DNA of 64,000 bases from Marinobacter alexandrii (GTDB lineage: Bacteria > Pseudomonadota > Gammaproteobacteria > Pseudomonadales > Oleiphilaceae), in assembly GCF_005871205.1 (NCBI RefSeq), contig NZ_SWKM01000012.1, positions 124,001 through 188,000 on the forward strand. The letters run 5' to 3'. Shown one piece after another: positions 1 through 8,091 of the stretch (its first letter is position 1; the number at the start of each line of letters is the position of its first letter). Under the pieces are notes generated by a model. That model saw nothing but the letters and a program-made list of their open reading frames with translations, made no database searches and was not told the DNA's origin. The translations under genes and the position numbers were made by a program.

Positions 1-971
1 CGGTGGCCAAAGTCGGTGGTAGCACGCCCAACGGCAAAGGTGTGTATACCCACTTTCTGGATGCCCGAGGTGGCGTCCGCTCTGACCTGACTATTATCCG
101 GCGAGGCGATAACGATTACCGGGTGGTCTGCGGGGGTGACACCGGTCACCGGGATTATTGCTGGATCACGCGTATGGCCCGGGCCCACGGATTCAACAAT
201 GTTCGCTTAGATGATCGCACCGACAGCCTGGCCACTCTGGGTCTTTGGGGGCCCAAGGCTCGGGCAACCCTGGCCGCACTGGTCAGTAACCCGGACGAGT
301 TGTCCCATGACAATTTTCCTTTCGCTACCGCCCGGGAACTTGAGCTGCAGGGAGTGCCGGTATGGGCGTTCCGGATTTCCTACGTCGGCGAACAGGGATG
401 GGAGCTTTATTTTCCGTTCAGTTACGGCCTGAAGGTCTGGGACTTGTTGTACGACGCGGGTGTGGTCCCGGTTGGCATCGAAACCTACGCCAATACCCGT
501 CGGCTTGAGAAGAGTCTGCGCCTGCAGAACGTCGATCTGGAGGTGGAGTACAATCTTTACGAAGCCGGACTGGCCCGGCCCAAGGTCAAGGACGCGGATT
601 TTTTTGGCAAGAGCGCCTACCTGCAACAGCGGGAACTACCCCGACAGGCCGCTTATCTGTGCACCATGACCATGACCGAGCATCGAGATGCCGCGGGCGT
701 ATCGCGTTACCCGGTGGGGCAGTGGCCGATCCTGGACCCCCAAACCGGTGAGGTACTGGTGGACAGCCACGGGCGACGCTCTTATAACACCAGCATTGTC
801 TGGGGACCGTCGGTGGGAAAGAACATCCTGCTGGGTTATCTGCCCCAGGAGTACGCCCAGGAGGGTCGGGAACTGATTCTGGAGTATTTCCAGGAGCATT
901 ATCCGATACGAGTGGAATCTGTTGGCTATCGGGCACTGTTCGATCCGGATAATGAGCGGGTGAAGTCCTGA
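1..971 (+). CDS. GcvT-type folate-dependent demethylating protein, C-terminal part (5' end outside window)
   Basis: The frame is open to the left edge, so the start lies outside the window; the GTG at base 3 is not taken as the start. The visible 322 residues are a GcvT (aminomethyltransferase T-protein) fold: the GLWGPKAR segment, then SYVGEQGWELYFP, then a GIETYANTRRLEKSLR stretch, and a C-terminal barrel. This order is typical of the folate-binding half of dimethylglycine/sarcosine dehydrogenase-like flavoproteins of roughly 800 residues, which pass a methyl carbon to tetrahydrofolate. The FAD half, if present, would lie upstream and cannot be seen. The neighbours (GlxA-type regulator, formate-THF ligase, MTHFR, second GcvT-fold enzyme) support a C1 role. 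The substrate is not determined; dimethylglycine or sarcosine are the likeliest. Confidence 0.75.
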   Translation, partial: VAKVGGSTPNGKGVYTHFLDARGGVRSDLTIIRRGDNDYRVVCGGDTGHRDYCWITRMARAHGFNNVRLDDRTDSLATLGLWGPKARATLAALVSNPDELSHDNFPFATARELELQGVPVWAFRISYVGEQGWELYFPFSYGLKVWDLLYDAGVVPVGIETYANTRRLEKSLRLQNVDLEVEYNLYEAGLARPKVKDADFFGKSAYLQQRELPRQAAYLCTMTMTEHRDAAGVSRYPVGQWPILDPQTGEVLVDSHGRRSYNTSIVWGPSVGKNILLGYLPQEYAQEGRELILEYFQEHYPIRVESVGYRALFDPDNERVKS

Positions 972-1055
972 CCCGCGAACGCGACTACAATGGAACCGTG
1001 GCGACGTTGTCCGATCAAACAGAGTCAACTAGTGTTAGGGTCAGGAGGATGTATT

Positions 1056-2171
1056 GTGTCCAACGATCCAGGTTTATCTGCACCCAGGTCTGCTCCGACA
1101 CCCTATCGGGTCGGCTTTCTGCTGATCGATAACTTCACGCTGATTGCCCTCGCGACGGCCCTGGAACCGCTACGCATGGCGAACCAGCTGGCCGGCACGG
1201 AACTCTACACCTGGAAGCTGCTGTCGATTGACGGCGGAGTGGTACGTGCCAGTGACGGCCTGACGGTGATGCCCGATGAGGGCACGCGGGGCGATAACCG
1301 GTTCGATCTGGTTATTGTCGTGGCCGGTATAGACGTTTTTCACAGCTTTTCATCCGGAGAAGTGGCCTGGCTGAAACGGCAGGCGCGCCTGCAGGTCCGG
1401 CTGGGCGCCGTGTGCACCGGGGCCTATGTCCTGGCCAGCGCCGGGCTGCTCAACGGGTATTCCTGTAGCGCCCACTGGGAATGCCTGGAAGCGATACAGG
1501 AACGGTTCCCACGGGTACAGACCAACAACCGTCTGTTCACCCTGCAACAGGACCGTATGACCTGCACCGGGGGCACAGTCCCCATGCACATGATGCTGAG
1601 TTTTCTGGCCCGCCGTCATGGTCGCGAATTGAGCACCGCGGTATCGCATATGTTTGTCTGTGATCGGGTTCGTGAGGAGTCTGACTCCCAGCCGGTGCCG
1701 ATGCTGCCCAGACTGGCCAGTTCGCAACCCAGGCTTGCGGAGGTCGCGCAACTGATGGAGGCCAACATCGAGGAGCCGATCGAGCTCGATGAATTGGCCG
1801 CTCTGGCCGGATTTTCCCGCCGCCAGCTTGAAAGATTGTTCCTGAAACACCTCGGGTGCACACCTTCTCGGTACTATCTGCGGGTCCGTCTCAACCGTGC
1901 CCGACGGTTGCTGAAACAGACGTCCTGCTCAATCGTCGAGATTGCTTCCATGTGTGGCTTCGTTTCGGCCACGCATTTCAGCCGCTGTTACCGCAAAACC
2001 ATGGGCCGGGCACCGAGACAGGAGCGTGTGGATATCTGTGCTCCGGCCATGGCCGGTCAAGCGCTGACCGACACCGGACCTCAGCTGCCATCGGCCTCGC
2101 GCGAGGCACTCAGACGCGCCAGTACCGAGTCAACCTACGGTACCTGCGAACAACACGTCGGCTCAGGTTAA
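1056..2171 (+). CDS. GlxA family AraC-type transcriptional regulator
   Basis: A 371-residue protein with an N-terminal DJ-1/PfpI-like class I glutamine-amidotransferase fold (the AVCTGAYVLASAGLLNG segment and HWE follow that family) and a C-terminal AraC/XylS double helix-turn-helix (ELAALAGFSRRQLERLF, then IVEIASMCGFVSATHFSRCYRK). I chose the GTG at 1056 because AGGAGG lies at 1043–1048, seven bases before it; an ATG further up in the same frame has no ribosome site. GbdR, ArgR and CdhR of Pseudomonas are regulators of this type and control betaine, arginine and carnitine use. Lying between two GcvT-fold genes, it is the natural candidate for controlling them. Its last nine bases overlap the end of the convergent formate-THF ligase gene. 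Confidence 0.88.
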   Translation: MSNDPGLSAPRSAPTPYRVGFLLIDNFTLIALATALEPLRMANQLAGTELYTWKLLSIDGGVVRASDGLTVMPDEGTRGDNRFDLVIVVAGIDVFHSFSSGEVAWLKRQARLQVRLGAVCTGAYVLASAGLLNGYSCSAHWECLEAIQERFPRVQTNNRLFTLQQDRMTCTGGTVPMHMMLSFLARRHGRELSTAVSHMFVCDRVREESDSQPVPMLPRLASSQPRLAEVAQLMEANIEEPIELDELAALAGFSRRQLERLFLKHLGCTPSRYYLRVRLNRARRLLKQTSCSIVEIASMCGFVSATHFSRCYRKTMGRAPRQERVDICAPAMAGQALTDTGPQLPSASREALRRASTESTYGTCEQHVGSG

Positions 2172-3899
2172 TCCGACGACCTGGCCATCCTCGTCCAGCC
2201 GGATATCCAGGGCGGCGGGCCGCCGTGGCAGTCCCGGCATGGTCATGATGTCGCCACAGACCGCCACCACAAACCCGGCACCGGCCGCCAGCCGCACTTC
2301 CCTGACCGGCAGCGTATGGCCGGACGGCGCTCCCAGTAACCCGGCATCCACGGAGAAACTGAACTGGGTCTTGGCAATGCAGACCGGCAGATACCCGAAG
2401 CCGAGGGCCTCGTACTCCCGCAGCTGTCGACTGGCCTGTGCCGAGAACTCGACCTGGCCGGCGTGATAGATTCGGGTGGCGATGGTTTCAATCTTCTCCG
2501 CCAGCGGCAGGCTGTCGTCGTACAGAAAACGCACAGCGGGCACCTCGTCTCTAAGCTGATCGAGCACGGCTTGAGCGAGCTCTGTGGCGCCATCGCTGCC
2601 GGCGGCCCAGTGATCCGCCGGCACAGCGCGCACGCCCAGGTCCCGGCAGATGGCCTGTATCAGCGTGATTTCCTCCGCGGTGTCCCCGGGGAAGCGATTG
2701 ATGCAGACGACCGGAGTAAGTCCGAACTGCTGCAGGTTCATGATGTGGCGTTCCAGATTCGCGGAGCCAGCGCGAAGCGCGTCCAGGTCGGGCTCTGACA
2801 GCCGGCTACGGGCCACCCCGCCCTGGAGTTTCAGGGCCCGGACGGTGCACACCAGAACGGCGGCATCGGGCTGCAGGCCCGAGTGCCGGCACTTGATGTC
2901 GATGAACTTTTCCGCCCCCAGATCCGCCCCGAAGCCTGCTTCGGTCACGACGACGTCGTTCAGGGCCAGTGCGGCCCGGGTCGCGTTGACCGAGTTGCAG
3001 CCGTGGGCGATGTTGGCGAACGGCCCACCATGGATGAACACGGGGTTGTGTTCGAGGCTCTGCACGAGGTTAGGCTGCAGGGCGTCTTTCAGAATGACCG
3101 ACAGGGCCCCTTCCATACCGAGGTCATGGACGGTGACCGGGGAGTGGTCGGATCGCTGGCCAATAATCATGTTGCCCAGTCGCCGGCGCAGATCCAGGTG
3201 GCCCTCTGCCAGACAGAGAATGGCCATGATTTCGGACGACACAGTAATGTCGAAACCAGTTTCACGGGGCACTCCATGGGCCTTGCCGCCCAGTCCGCAG
3301 ACCAGGTTCCGCAGCGAACGGTCGGTCAGATCCAGCACACGGCGCCAGTTGATCAGGCGCGGGTCCAGTCCGGCTTCGTTACCCCAGTGGATGTGATTGT
3401 CGATCAGCGAGGCCAGCAGGTTATGGGCGGTGGTGATGGCGTGGAAGTCGCCGTTGAAGTGCAGGTTGATATCTTCCATCGGGATGACCTGAGCCCAGCC
3501 CCCGCCAGCGGCACCGCCCTTCATGCCAAAGCAGGGCCCGAGGGAGGGTTCCCGCAGGCAGACCGACGAACTCACACCCAGACGATTGAGACCGTCGTTC
3601 AGGCCCACGCTTGTGGTGGTCTTGCCTTCGCCTGCTGGCGTCGGTGTCATCGCGGTGACGAGCACCAGCTTGCCACGGGATGCGGTATCGGTGGTGTCCA
3701 CATAGGCCATATCCAGCTTGGCCTTGTAGTGGCCAAAGGGCACCAGGCTTTCGGCCGGCAATCCGAATCGCTGCTGAGCCAGGAGCAGGATCGACTGAGG
3801 CTGCACCGAACGCGCGATCTCGATGTCCGTCGCTGGCGCCATTGGAAGGCTCTCCAGCACCGGCGTGTTGGCGGTCTGCTCACTGTATTGAGAGCCCAT
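2163..3899 (-). CDS. fhs: Formate–tetrahydrofolate ligase
   Basis: 578 residues, slightly longer than the usual ~555–560 because of an N-terminal extension of about 25 residues. The ATP-binding loop TPAGEGKTT is at about residues 87–95, followed by the family-typical REPSLGPCFGMKGGAAGGG and NMIIGQRSDHSPVTVHDL segments. It interconverts formate, ATP and THF with 10-formyl-THF; in demethylation pathways it runs towards formate with ATP gain. The start has AGGAG eight bases upstream, inside the last codons of the preceding MTHFR gene, so this is the third gene of an operon DmdA-like–MTHFR–fhs. The same gene trio (demethylase, metF, ligH) is known for methoxy-aromatic O-demethylation in Sphingobium. 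Confidence 0.96.
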   Translation of the reverse strand: MGSQYSEQTANTPVLESLPMAPATDIEIARSVQPQSILLLAQQRFGLPAESLVPFGHYKAKLDMAYVDTTDTASRGKLVLVTAMTPTPAGEGKTTTSVGLNDGLNRLGVSSSVCLREPSLGPCFGMKGGAAGGGWAQVIPMEDINLHFNGDFHAITTAHNLLASLIDNHIHWGNEAGLDPRLINWRRVLDLTDRSLRNLVCGLGGKAHGVPRETGFDITVSSEIMAILCLAEGHLDLRRRLGNMIIGQRSDHSPVTVHDLGMEGALSVILKDALQPNLVQSLEHNPVFIHGGPFANIAHGCNSVNATRAALALNDVVVTEAGFGADLGAEKFIDIKCRHSGLQPDAAVLVCTVRALKLQGGVARSRLSEPDLDALRAGSANLERHIMNLQQFGLTPVVCINRFPGDTAEEITLIQAICRDLGVRAVPADHWAAGSDGATELAQAVLDQLRDEVPAVRFLYDDSLPLAEKIETIATRIYHAGQVEFSAQASRQLREYEALGFGYLPVCIAKTQFSFSVDAGLLGAPSGHTLPVREVRLAAGAGFVVAVCGDIMTMPGLPRRPAALDIRLDEDGQVVGLT

Positions 3900-3903
3900 T
3901 GGC

Positions 3904-4806
3904 CTATCTCCTATGGTCCTCCAGGGACCGGCCGTGATCTTGAATCCATTGCGCCGACTGGTGCAAACCGCCGAATGGGAATAGGTGTATGCCCTTCAGA
4001 AGCGTTTCCGGGTTTTCCTGACAATACTGCACCAGGGATCGCACCATGGCATCGGGGCGCCAGGCCCGGAGTAGTCGGGCGCTGCCGGGCTGGCGCAACA
4101 GTGCGACGGTCGAGGCGCCGATGCCACATTGGCTGGCGTAAGCCAGCAGGGTACGGACCCGGGTTGGGCCGGCCAGGCCAATGTAAACCGGCACCTCTTG
4201 CAGGAGGGTGCCCAGCTTTTGCAGCCAGTCGATGATGACCTGGGCATCGAAGGTAAACTGGGTGACCACCCACAGGTGTGTTCCACTCGTGCGGGCATAT
4301 TCCTGTTTGAGTTCGAGGGCGCGGGTCAACGAGCTGCGGTCGACCCTGGGATGGCCGTCCGGATGGGCGGCGAACCCGATACCCTGAAAACCGAACCGGG
4401 TCAGGATGCCGGATTCGAGCACCGCCAGGGTATCCGGAAAAGGACCGGCAACCGAATCGCGGTCGCCGGCGATCAGCAGTAAGCGGTCAACCTGGCTTTC
4501 GTGCAGCTGAGCCAACCAGTCGTCCAGTTGTCCTCGGCTCTCTACCATCCGGGCCGGCAGGTGAGGCACCGGCTGCATACCCAGTTCCGACAGCCGGCGG
4601 CAGGCCGCAAGACTGTCACTGAACTGCCCCCTCGGGAGGAAGGGCACATACACCGGGGTGCCTGCCGGTAACAGCTCTGGCAGATGCTCAGCCGTCAGGA
4701 TCTGGCGCGGCGTCGCTTCAATCGACGCCGAGCGCACCAGCGCCTGCAGACACCGGCTGTCAGTCGGCAAAATCGATGCCCTTGGCACGGGCGCGCTCCC
4801 TGGCAT
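3904..4806 (-). CDS. Methylenetetrahydrofolate reductase family protein
   Basis: About 300 residues with a divergent MetF-like TIM barrel: an N-terminal SIEATPRQ strand in place of the usual E-F-F-P-P motif, then LLLIAGDRDSVAGP, FGFQGIGFAAHPDGHP and a C-terminal GIHLFPFGGLHQSAQW. It would oxidise 5-methyl-THF from the upstream demethylase to 5,10-methylene-THF (inferred direction). The start is uncertain: the ATG at 4806 overlaps the upstream gene by 47 bases, whereas an in-frame GTG at 4737 would begin 22 bases after the upstream stop. The stop is four bases from the fhs start. It is probably the pathway-dedicated paralogue rather than the housekeeping MetF. Confidence 0.85.
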   Translation of the reverse strand: MPGSAPVPRASILPTDSRCLQALVRSASIEATPRQILTAEHLPELLPAGTPVYVPFLPRGQFSDSLAACRRLSELGMQPVPHLPARMVESRGQLDDWLAQLHESQVDRLLLIAGDRDSVAGPFPDTLAVLESGILTRFGFQGIGFAAHPDGHPRVDRSSLTRALELKQEYARTSGTHLWVVTQFTFDAQVIIDWLQKLGTLLQEVPVYIGLAGPTRVRTLLAYASQCGIGASTVALLRQPGSARLLRAWRPDAMVRSLVQYCQENPETLLKGIHLFPFGGLHQSAQWIQDHGRSLEDHRR

Positions 4807-6121
4807 TCGGGTTAACAGACGGGCGGAAGGGCACTTCCACTACTTCGGCCTCGACCTCTGTAGAGCCATCTGCGCCGGCATACTCGACGGGCAGGTGCAC
4901 CAGGAGACGTGTGCCGAGTGCGCGCTGGTCGAATGGCACATAGGCCAGCGCAATGTTGGTTTCCAGTTCCGGCGAATACCAGGGCGAGGTCACATATCCT
5001 TCGGCCGCGCCGCCGTCCGGTCTGCTGATTAGCCAGAAATCGTTGGCATAATCGGTGACCTGGCCGCCGCCGAACCGGATTCCCACCATGGTGTGAGTGA
5101 ATGGTGGACGCCCTGCCTCCAATTGCCCGCGCACTTCCTCCAGCCTCCGTTTGCCAATGTAGTCTGCGTCTTTGTTGCGCGGCACCTGGTAGGCCAGATT
5201 GCACTGGAATGGCAGTGTCTCGGCGTCCACGTCCTGGCCCCAGGACAGAATGCCAGCGGCAATTCGTCGATGGTGAGCCGGGGCGATTACCCGGAGGTTG
5301 TGGGGCACACCCGCCGCAAGCACGGTGTACCAGAGATCCTCGGCGTGTTTGGTGGCGTCCTTGAGGTAGATTTCATAGCCCTTCTCGCCGGTAAATCCGG
5401 TCTGGGATACGATCACATCATGTCCCGCCACCTGGCCCTCCATCAGGCCGTAGAAGGGAAGCTCGCGGACGCTCTCACCAAACAGGTCGACCATTAGGGC
5501 TTCGGATTTCGGCCCCTGAATCTGCACGGGAGCCACATCGATCTCGGCAATGCTGACGTTGAAGCCCATGCCGATATTGACACCGCGCAGCCACAGCTCC
5601 AGGTCACTGTCGGACAGTGAAAACCAGAACTCGTCCTCTGCTACCCGCAACAGCACCGGATCGTTGAGAATGCCGCCGTCCTCGTTGCAGAGGATGACGT
5701 ATTTGCCCCGCATGGGTTTGATTTTGGTGGCGTCGCGGGTGATCACGTAATTCACGAAACGTTCGGCATCCGGACCTTTGACCTGGATCTGACGTTCCAC
5801 GGCGACATTCCACAGGGTCACGTCGTTGACCAGGGAGTCGTACTCGACCATGGCGCCGCCATGCTCGGGCCGGACGTATCCCCGTGGGTGGTACATCCGG
5901 TTGTAGACGGTGGCGCGCCAGCAACCGGCCTCGTAGGCAAGGTGCCAGTACGGCGACTTGCGTACCCGGGTGGAAATGAGCATTTCCACCGGCGTTGGCC
6001 CGGACTGGCGCAGGTTAATCGGAACCTTGCGGTCGGTCTGGTCGACGGTGTCGGGTTGCCGTGCAGCTCCGGCGCGCTGTTGTGGGTGGTCCTGCAGTGC
6101 TTGCTCGATATTGACAGCCAT
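4760..6121 (-). CDS. DmdA-like folate-dependent demethylase (GcvT fold)
   Basis: 453 residues, longer than DmdA (~370) by an N-terminal tail of about 45 residues. The core follows the DmdA layout: STRVRKSPYWHLAYEAG, VWNVAVERQ-like segment, NDPVLLRVAEDEFWFSLSDSD, VQIQGPKSEALM, then GFTGEKGYEIY and a C-terminal barrel. DmdA removes one methyl from dimethylsulfoniopropionate and gives 5-methyl-THF; related long members (LigM, DesA) demethylate methoxy-aromatics. I cannot decide the substrate from sequence alone. It is first in the operon with MTHFR and fhs, which together would turn methyl-THF into formate. The start ATG has AAGGGGAG about six bases upstream. Confidence 0.85.
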   Translation of the reverse strand: MAVNIEQALQDHPQQRAGAARQPDTVDQTDRKVPINLRQSGPTPVEMLISTRVRKSPYWHLAYEAGCWRATVYNRMYHPRGYVRPEHGGAMVEYDSLVNDVTLWNVAVERQIQVKGPDAERFVNYVITRDATKIKPMRGKYVILCNEDGGILNDPVLLRVAEDEFWFSLSDSDLELWLRGVNIGMGFNVSIAEIDVAPVQIQGPKSEALMVDLFGESVRELPFYGLMEGQVAGHDVIVSQTGFTGEKGYEIYLKDATKHAEDLWYTVLAAGVPHNLRVIAPAHHRRIAAGILSWGQDVDAETLPFQCNLAYQVPRNKDADYIGKRRLEEVRGQLEAGRPPFTHTMVGIRFGGGQVTDYANDFWLISRPDGGAAEGYVTSPWYSPELETNIALAYVPFDQRALGTRLLVHLPVEYAGADGSTEVEAEVVEVPFRPSVNPNARERARAKGIDFAD

Positions 6122-6362
6122 GGCTAACTCCCCTTGGGCGGGTTGCTGATAGCTTCAATGTGACTGCGTTTGATGCGGGCGGGTGGGACCATTACGACAT
6201 GGAAGCGACCAAAAGCGTCAAGCTCTTATAGCCTGGGCGAACACTCTCATGCTGAATTTATATAACTGACTTGGTTTCAGATCCTTATACTGTTTCGCCC
6301 GAGACTGGCTCGCCATAGCAATGAAGCCAGTCGCTAACGAATCCGGCAATGAGAGAGCGATT

Positions 6363-6680
6363 ATGAGCGGACCCGACAAGCCTAAAGTCATCGGTGAGGA
6401 ATGGAGCGATGAGCGTGTAAAGAGCTTTCTCGCCCTTGATCCCTATGACAGCAGCAAGAATGCCGATTTCAATGCCCTGTTCAAAGCCTATCAGGCCATG
6501 CGTGCCGGGGACTTCGAGCGATTTATCGGCTTCTTCGTGGCGGCAGGCCGGGATCTGAACGCGGTGAACGAGCAGGGTGAGACTATTCTCGACCTGATTT
6601 CCGAGCATCGCCGCAGTGTTGATTACGCCCAGGCCCTGGAACAGGCTGGTGCTAAACGGTCGGCGACGGCCGGGAACTGA
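6363..6680 (+). CDS. PA4642-like conserved protein
   Basis: 105 residues starting MSGPDKPKVIGEEWSDERVKSF, acidic and without membrane segments or cysteine clusters. The layout matches the small uncharacterised PA4642 family of Pseudomonas and relatives. I took the ATG at 6363 instead of one 42 bases earlier because the family begins at this methionine. The molecular role is unknown. The stop codon sits inside a 21-base perfect palindrome (6669–6689). Confidence 0.75.
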   Translation: MSGPDKPKVIGEEWSDERVKSFLALDPYDSSKNADFNALFKAYQAMRAGDFERFIGFFVAAGRDLNAVNEQGETILDLISEHRRSVDYAQALEQAGAKRSATAGN

Positions 6681-6689
6681 GTTCCCGGC
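6669..6689. terminator. Perfect palindrome across the PA4642-like stop codon
   Basis: GCCGGGAACT, one centre base, AGTTCCCGGC: a 10-base perfect inverted repeat containing the stop codon of the preceding gene. In RNA it would form a GC-rich hairpin with a three-base loop. No T-run follows, so it may act as a 3' end or stability hairpin, for either strand, between the convergent PA4642-like and hsp20 genes. Confidence 0.5.
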
Positions 6690-6713
6690 GTCACCACTTG
6701 AGCCCGGTTGAGC

Positions 6714-7166
6714 TTATTGGACATCCACCTCGATGGCCTTGGGCTCTCTAGGCTCAGACTTTTGCAGCGTTAGCGTCAACAGGCCGTCCTTGAAGTTGGC
6801 TTTCACGCTGTTTTCATCGACATTTTCCGGCAAGGTGAATCGGCGCATGAAGCTGCCGTAGAAGCGTTCGATACGATGCTGCTTCTTGTCCTTGGTTTCC
6901 TCTTCGTGCTTGCGTTCACCTTCGATGGTCAGCACACCGTCGTGTACGGTCACCTTGACGTCGTCCTTTGCCATGCCCGGGAGCTCGGCATCGATGGTGA
7001 AGGCTTCGGCGGTCTCCTTGATGTCCACAGCCGGTGCCCAGTCGCTCCGACTGAACAGATCCTTGCCTTCACGTTCGCCGCCCCAATTCGGGCCGAACAT
7101 ACGGTTGTAACGGTTCATCAGGTCGTCGAATTCTCGGACCGGATTCCAGCGGGTAAGGTTGCTCAT
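6714..7166 (-). CDS. Hsp20 family small heat-shock protein
   Basis: 150 residues with an alpha-crystallin domain: DIKETAEAFTIDAELPGMAKDDVKVTV, then the GVLTIEGERK strand, and FKDGLLTLTLQKSE at the C-terminal end. Such proteins bind unfolding proteins in the cytoplasm as large oligomers and hand them to DnaK. The start has AGGAGG seven bases upstream. A sigma-32 type promoter lies at 7286–7314, giving a leader of about 110 bases. The C-terminal IXI motif seen in IbpA is not obvious, and the class is closer to the generic Hsp20 of proteobacteria than to IbpA. Confidence 0.95.
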   Translation of the reverse strand: MSNLTRWNPVREFDDLMNRYNRMFGPNWGGEREGKDLFSRSDWAPAVDIKETAEAFTIDAELPGMAKDDVKVTVHDGVLTIEGERKHEEETKDKKQHRIERFYGSFMRRFTLPENVDENSVKANFKDGLLTLTLQKSEPREPKAIEVDVQ

Positions 7167-7285
7167 GGCGATACCTCCTCATTCACGATTACGAATCTGC
7201 ATACTGCGTCTCAGCTTCGCTCGCGGAACTGCCCAACACCGGTGGCGCCAGCCGGATGGTTATCCGTGAACTCCTGCTATTAGCG

Positions 7286-7314
7286 AATGTAGGATCACCC
7301 AAACCGTTTTCAAG
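7286..7314 (-). promoter_or_regulatory. Sigma-32 heat-shock promoter of hsp20
   Basis: On the minus strand, CTTGAAA (7308–7314), a 14-base spacer, then CCTACATT (7286–7293). The E. coli RpoH consensus is CTTGAAA, 11–16 bases, CCCCATNT. It reads towards hsp20, about 115 bases before its ATG. The match and its position before a heat-shock gene make this a confident call. Confidence 0.75.
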
Positions 7315-7342
7315 GACCTTGTTGTCCATTTTTTGACCTGGG

Positions 7343-7885
7343 TCAGACTTCTTGCTCCGCCCGGTAATCATCTTTCAGCCGAACGTAATTCCCGGCGGTG
7401 TAGGTGAAGAAACCCCGCTCCTTGTCGGTCAGCGCCCGCGCCTTTTTCGCTGGTGACCCGACGTACAGGTGACCGGATTCCAGGGTCTTGCCGGGTGGCA
7501 CCAGGCACCCGGCCGCCACGATAACCTCGTCTTCCACCACGGCGCCGTCCATAATGATGCAGCCCATGCCCACCAGTACCCGGTTACCTACGGTGCAGCC
7601 GTGCAGCAGGGCTTTGTGGCCGATGGTGACGTCGTCACCGATGGTCAGCGGGTAGCCACCGGGGTTGTAGTCGCTGGCGTGGGTGATGTGGAGCACCGAG
7701 CCGTCCTGGACGCTGCAGCGGTCGCCGATGCGGATCTGGTGCATGTCACCACGCACCACGGTCATTGGCCAGATCGAACAATCGTCGCCGGTCTGGACAT
7801 CGCCAATCACCACGGCGCTGGGATCTATCCAGCTGCGTTCACCAAATTGTGGTGCTTTGCCCTTGTGAGAACGTACATTCGTCAT
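7343..7885 (-). CDS. Gamma carbonic anhydrase-like hexapeptide protein (YrdA type)
   Basis: 180 residues built of left-handed beta-helix hexapeptide repeats (for example IGDVQTGDDCSIWPMTVVRGD, IGDDVTIGHKALL). Metal-binding histidines of the gamma carbonic anhydrase family are visible in HITH and in IGHKALLHGC. Members are trimers that bind Zn or Fe; many YrdA/CaiE-type ones have not been shown to hydrate CO2. It is transcribed divergently from prlC, with hairpin repeat A1 in the shared upstream region. Confidence 0.9.
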   Translation of the reverse strand: MTNVRSHKGKAPQFGERSWIDPSAVVIGDVQTGDDCSIWPMTVVRGDMHQIRIGDRCSVQDGSVLHITHASDYNPGGYPLTIGDDVTIGHKALLHGCTVGNRVLVGMGCIIMDGAVVEDEVIVAAGCLVPPGKTLESGHLYVGSPAKKARALTDKERGFFTYTAGNYVRLKDDYRAEQEV

Positions 7886-7921
7886 TACATATATCCTTAC
7901 TGGAATTACCCGGTGGATCGG

Positions 7922-8031
7922 GGTGCCTGTGGGAAGATCTTTTCAAAACTGTGCGGAGCCATGGATGGCGGAGCTCAAGCGTCACATGGACGTGCTTGAG
8001 CGGGTTTTGAAAAGATCTTCCCACAGGTGCC
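7922..8031. repeat. Intergenic hairpin repeat, family A, copy 1
   Basis: 28-base arms at 7922–7949 and 8004–8031 are complementary (26 Watson–Crick pairs and two G·T), enclosing a 54-base core at 7950–8003. The core starts TGTGCGGAGCCATGGATGG. It is 50/54 identical to the core of copy A2 (52806–52859), and its first 25 bases nearly match copy A3 read on the other strand. The arm sequences are not shared, except for the AAAC/GTTT at the core border. The element occupies most of the gap between the divergent gamma carbonic anhydrase and prlC genes. Confidence 0.85.
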
Positions 8032-8091
8032 TTGCCCCGAGGCAAGATTTTAAGAAACTACCTTACCCACGAATAGCTGAGAAGGGGACCT

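Noticed and set aside
2883..4235. Open frame of about 450 codons on the plus strand over fhs and the MTHFR gene
   Set aside because: Opposite strand of two clear enzyme genes; translation looks like noise.
7189..7371. 60-codon minus-strand frame upstream of hsp20
   Set aside because: It overlaps the sigma-32 promoter and leader of hsp20 and the end of the gamma carbonic anhydrase gene; no ribosome site or similarity.
7886..8091. Family A repeat as an insertion-sequence remnant
   Set aside because: No transposase, no terminal repeats with target duplication, and the arms differ between copies.
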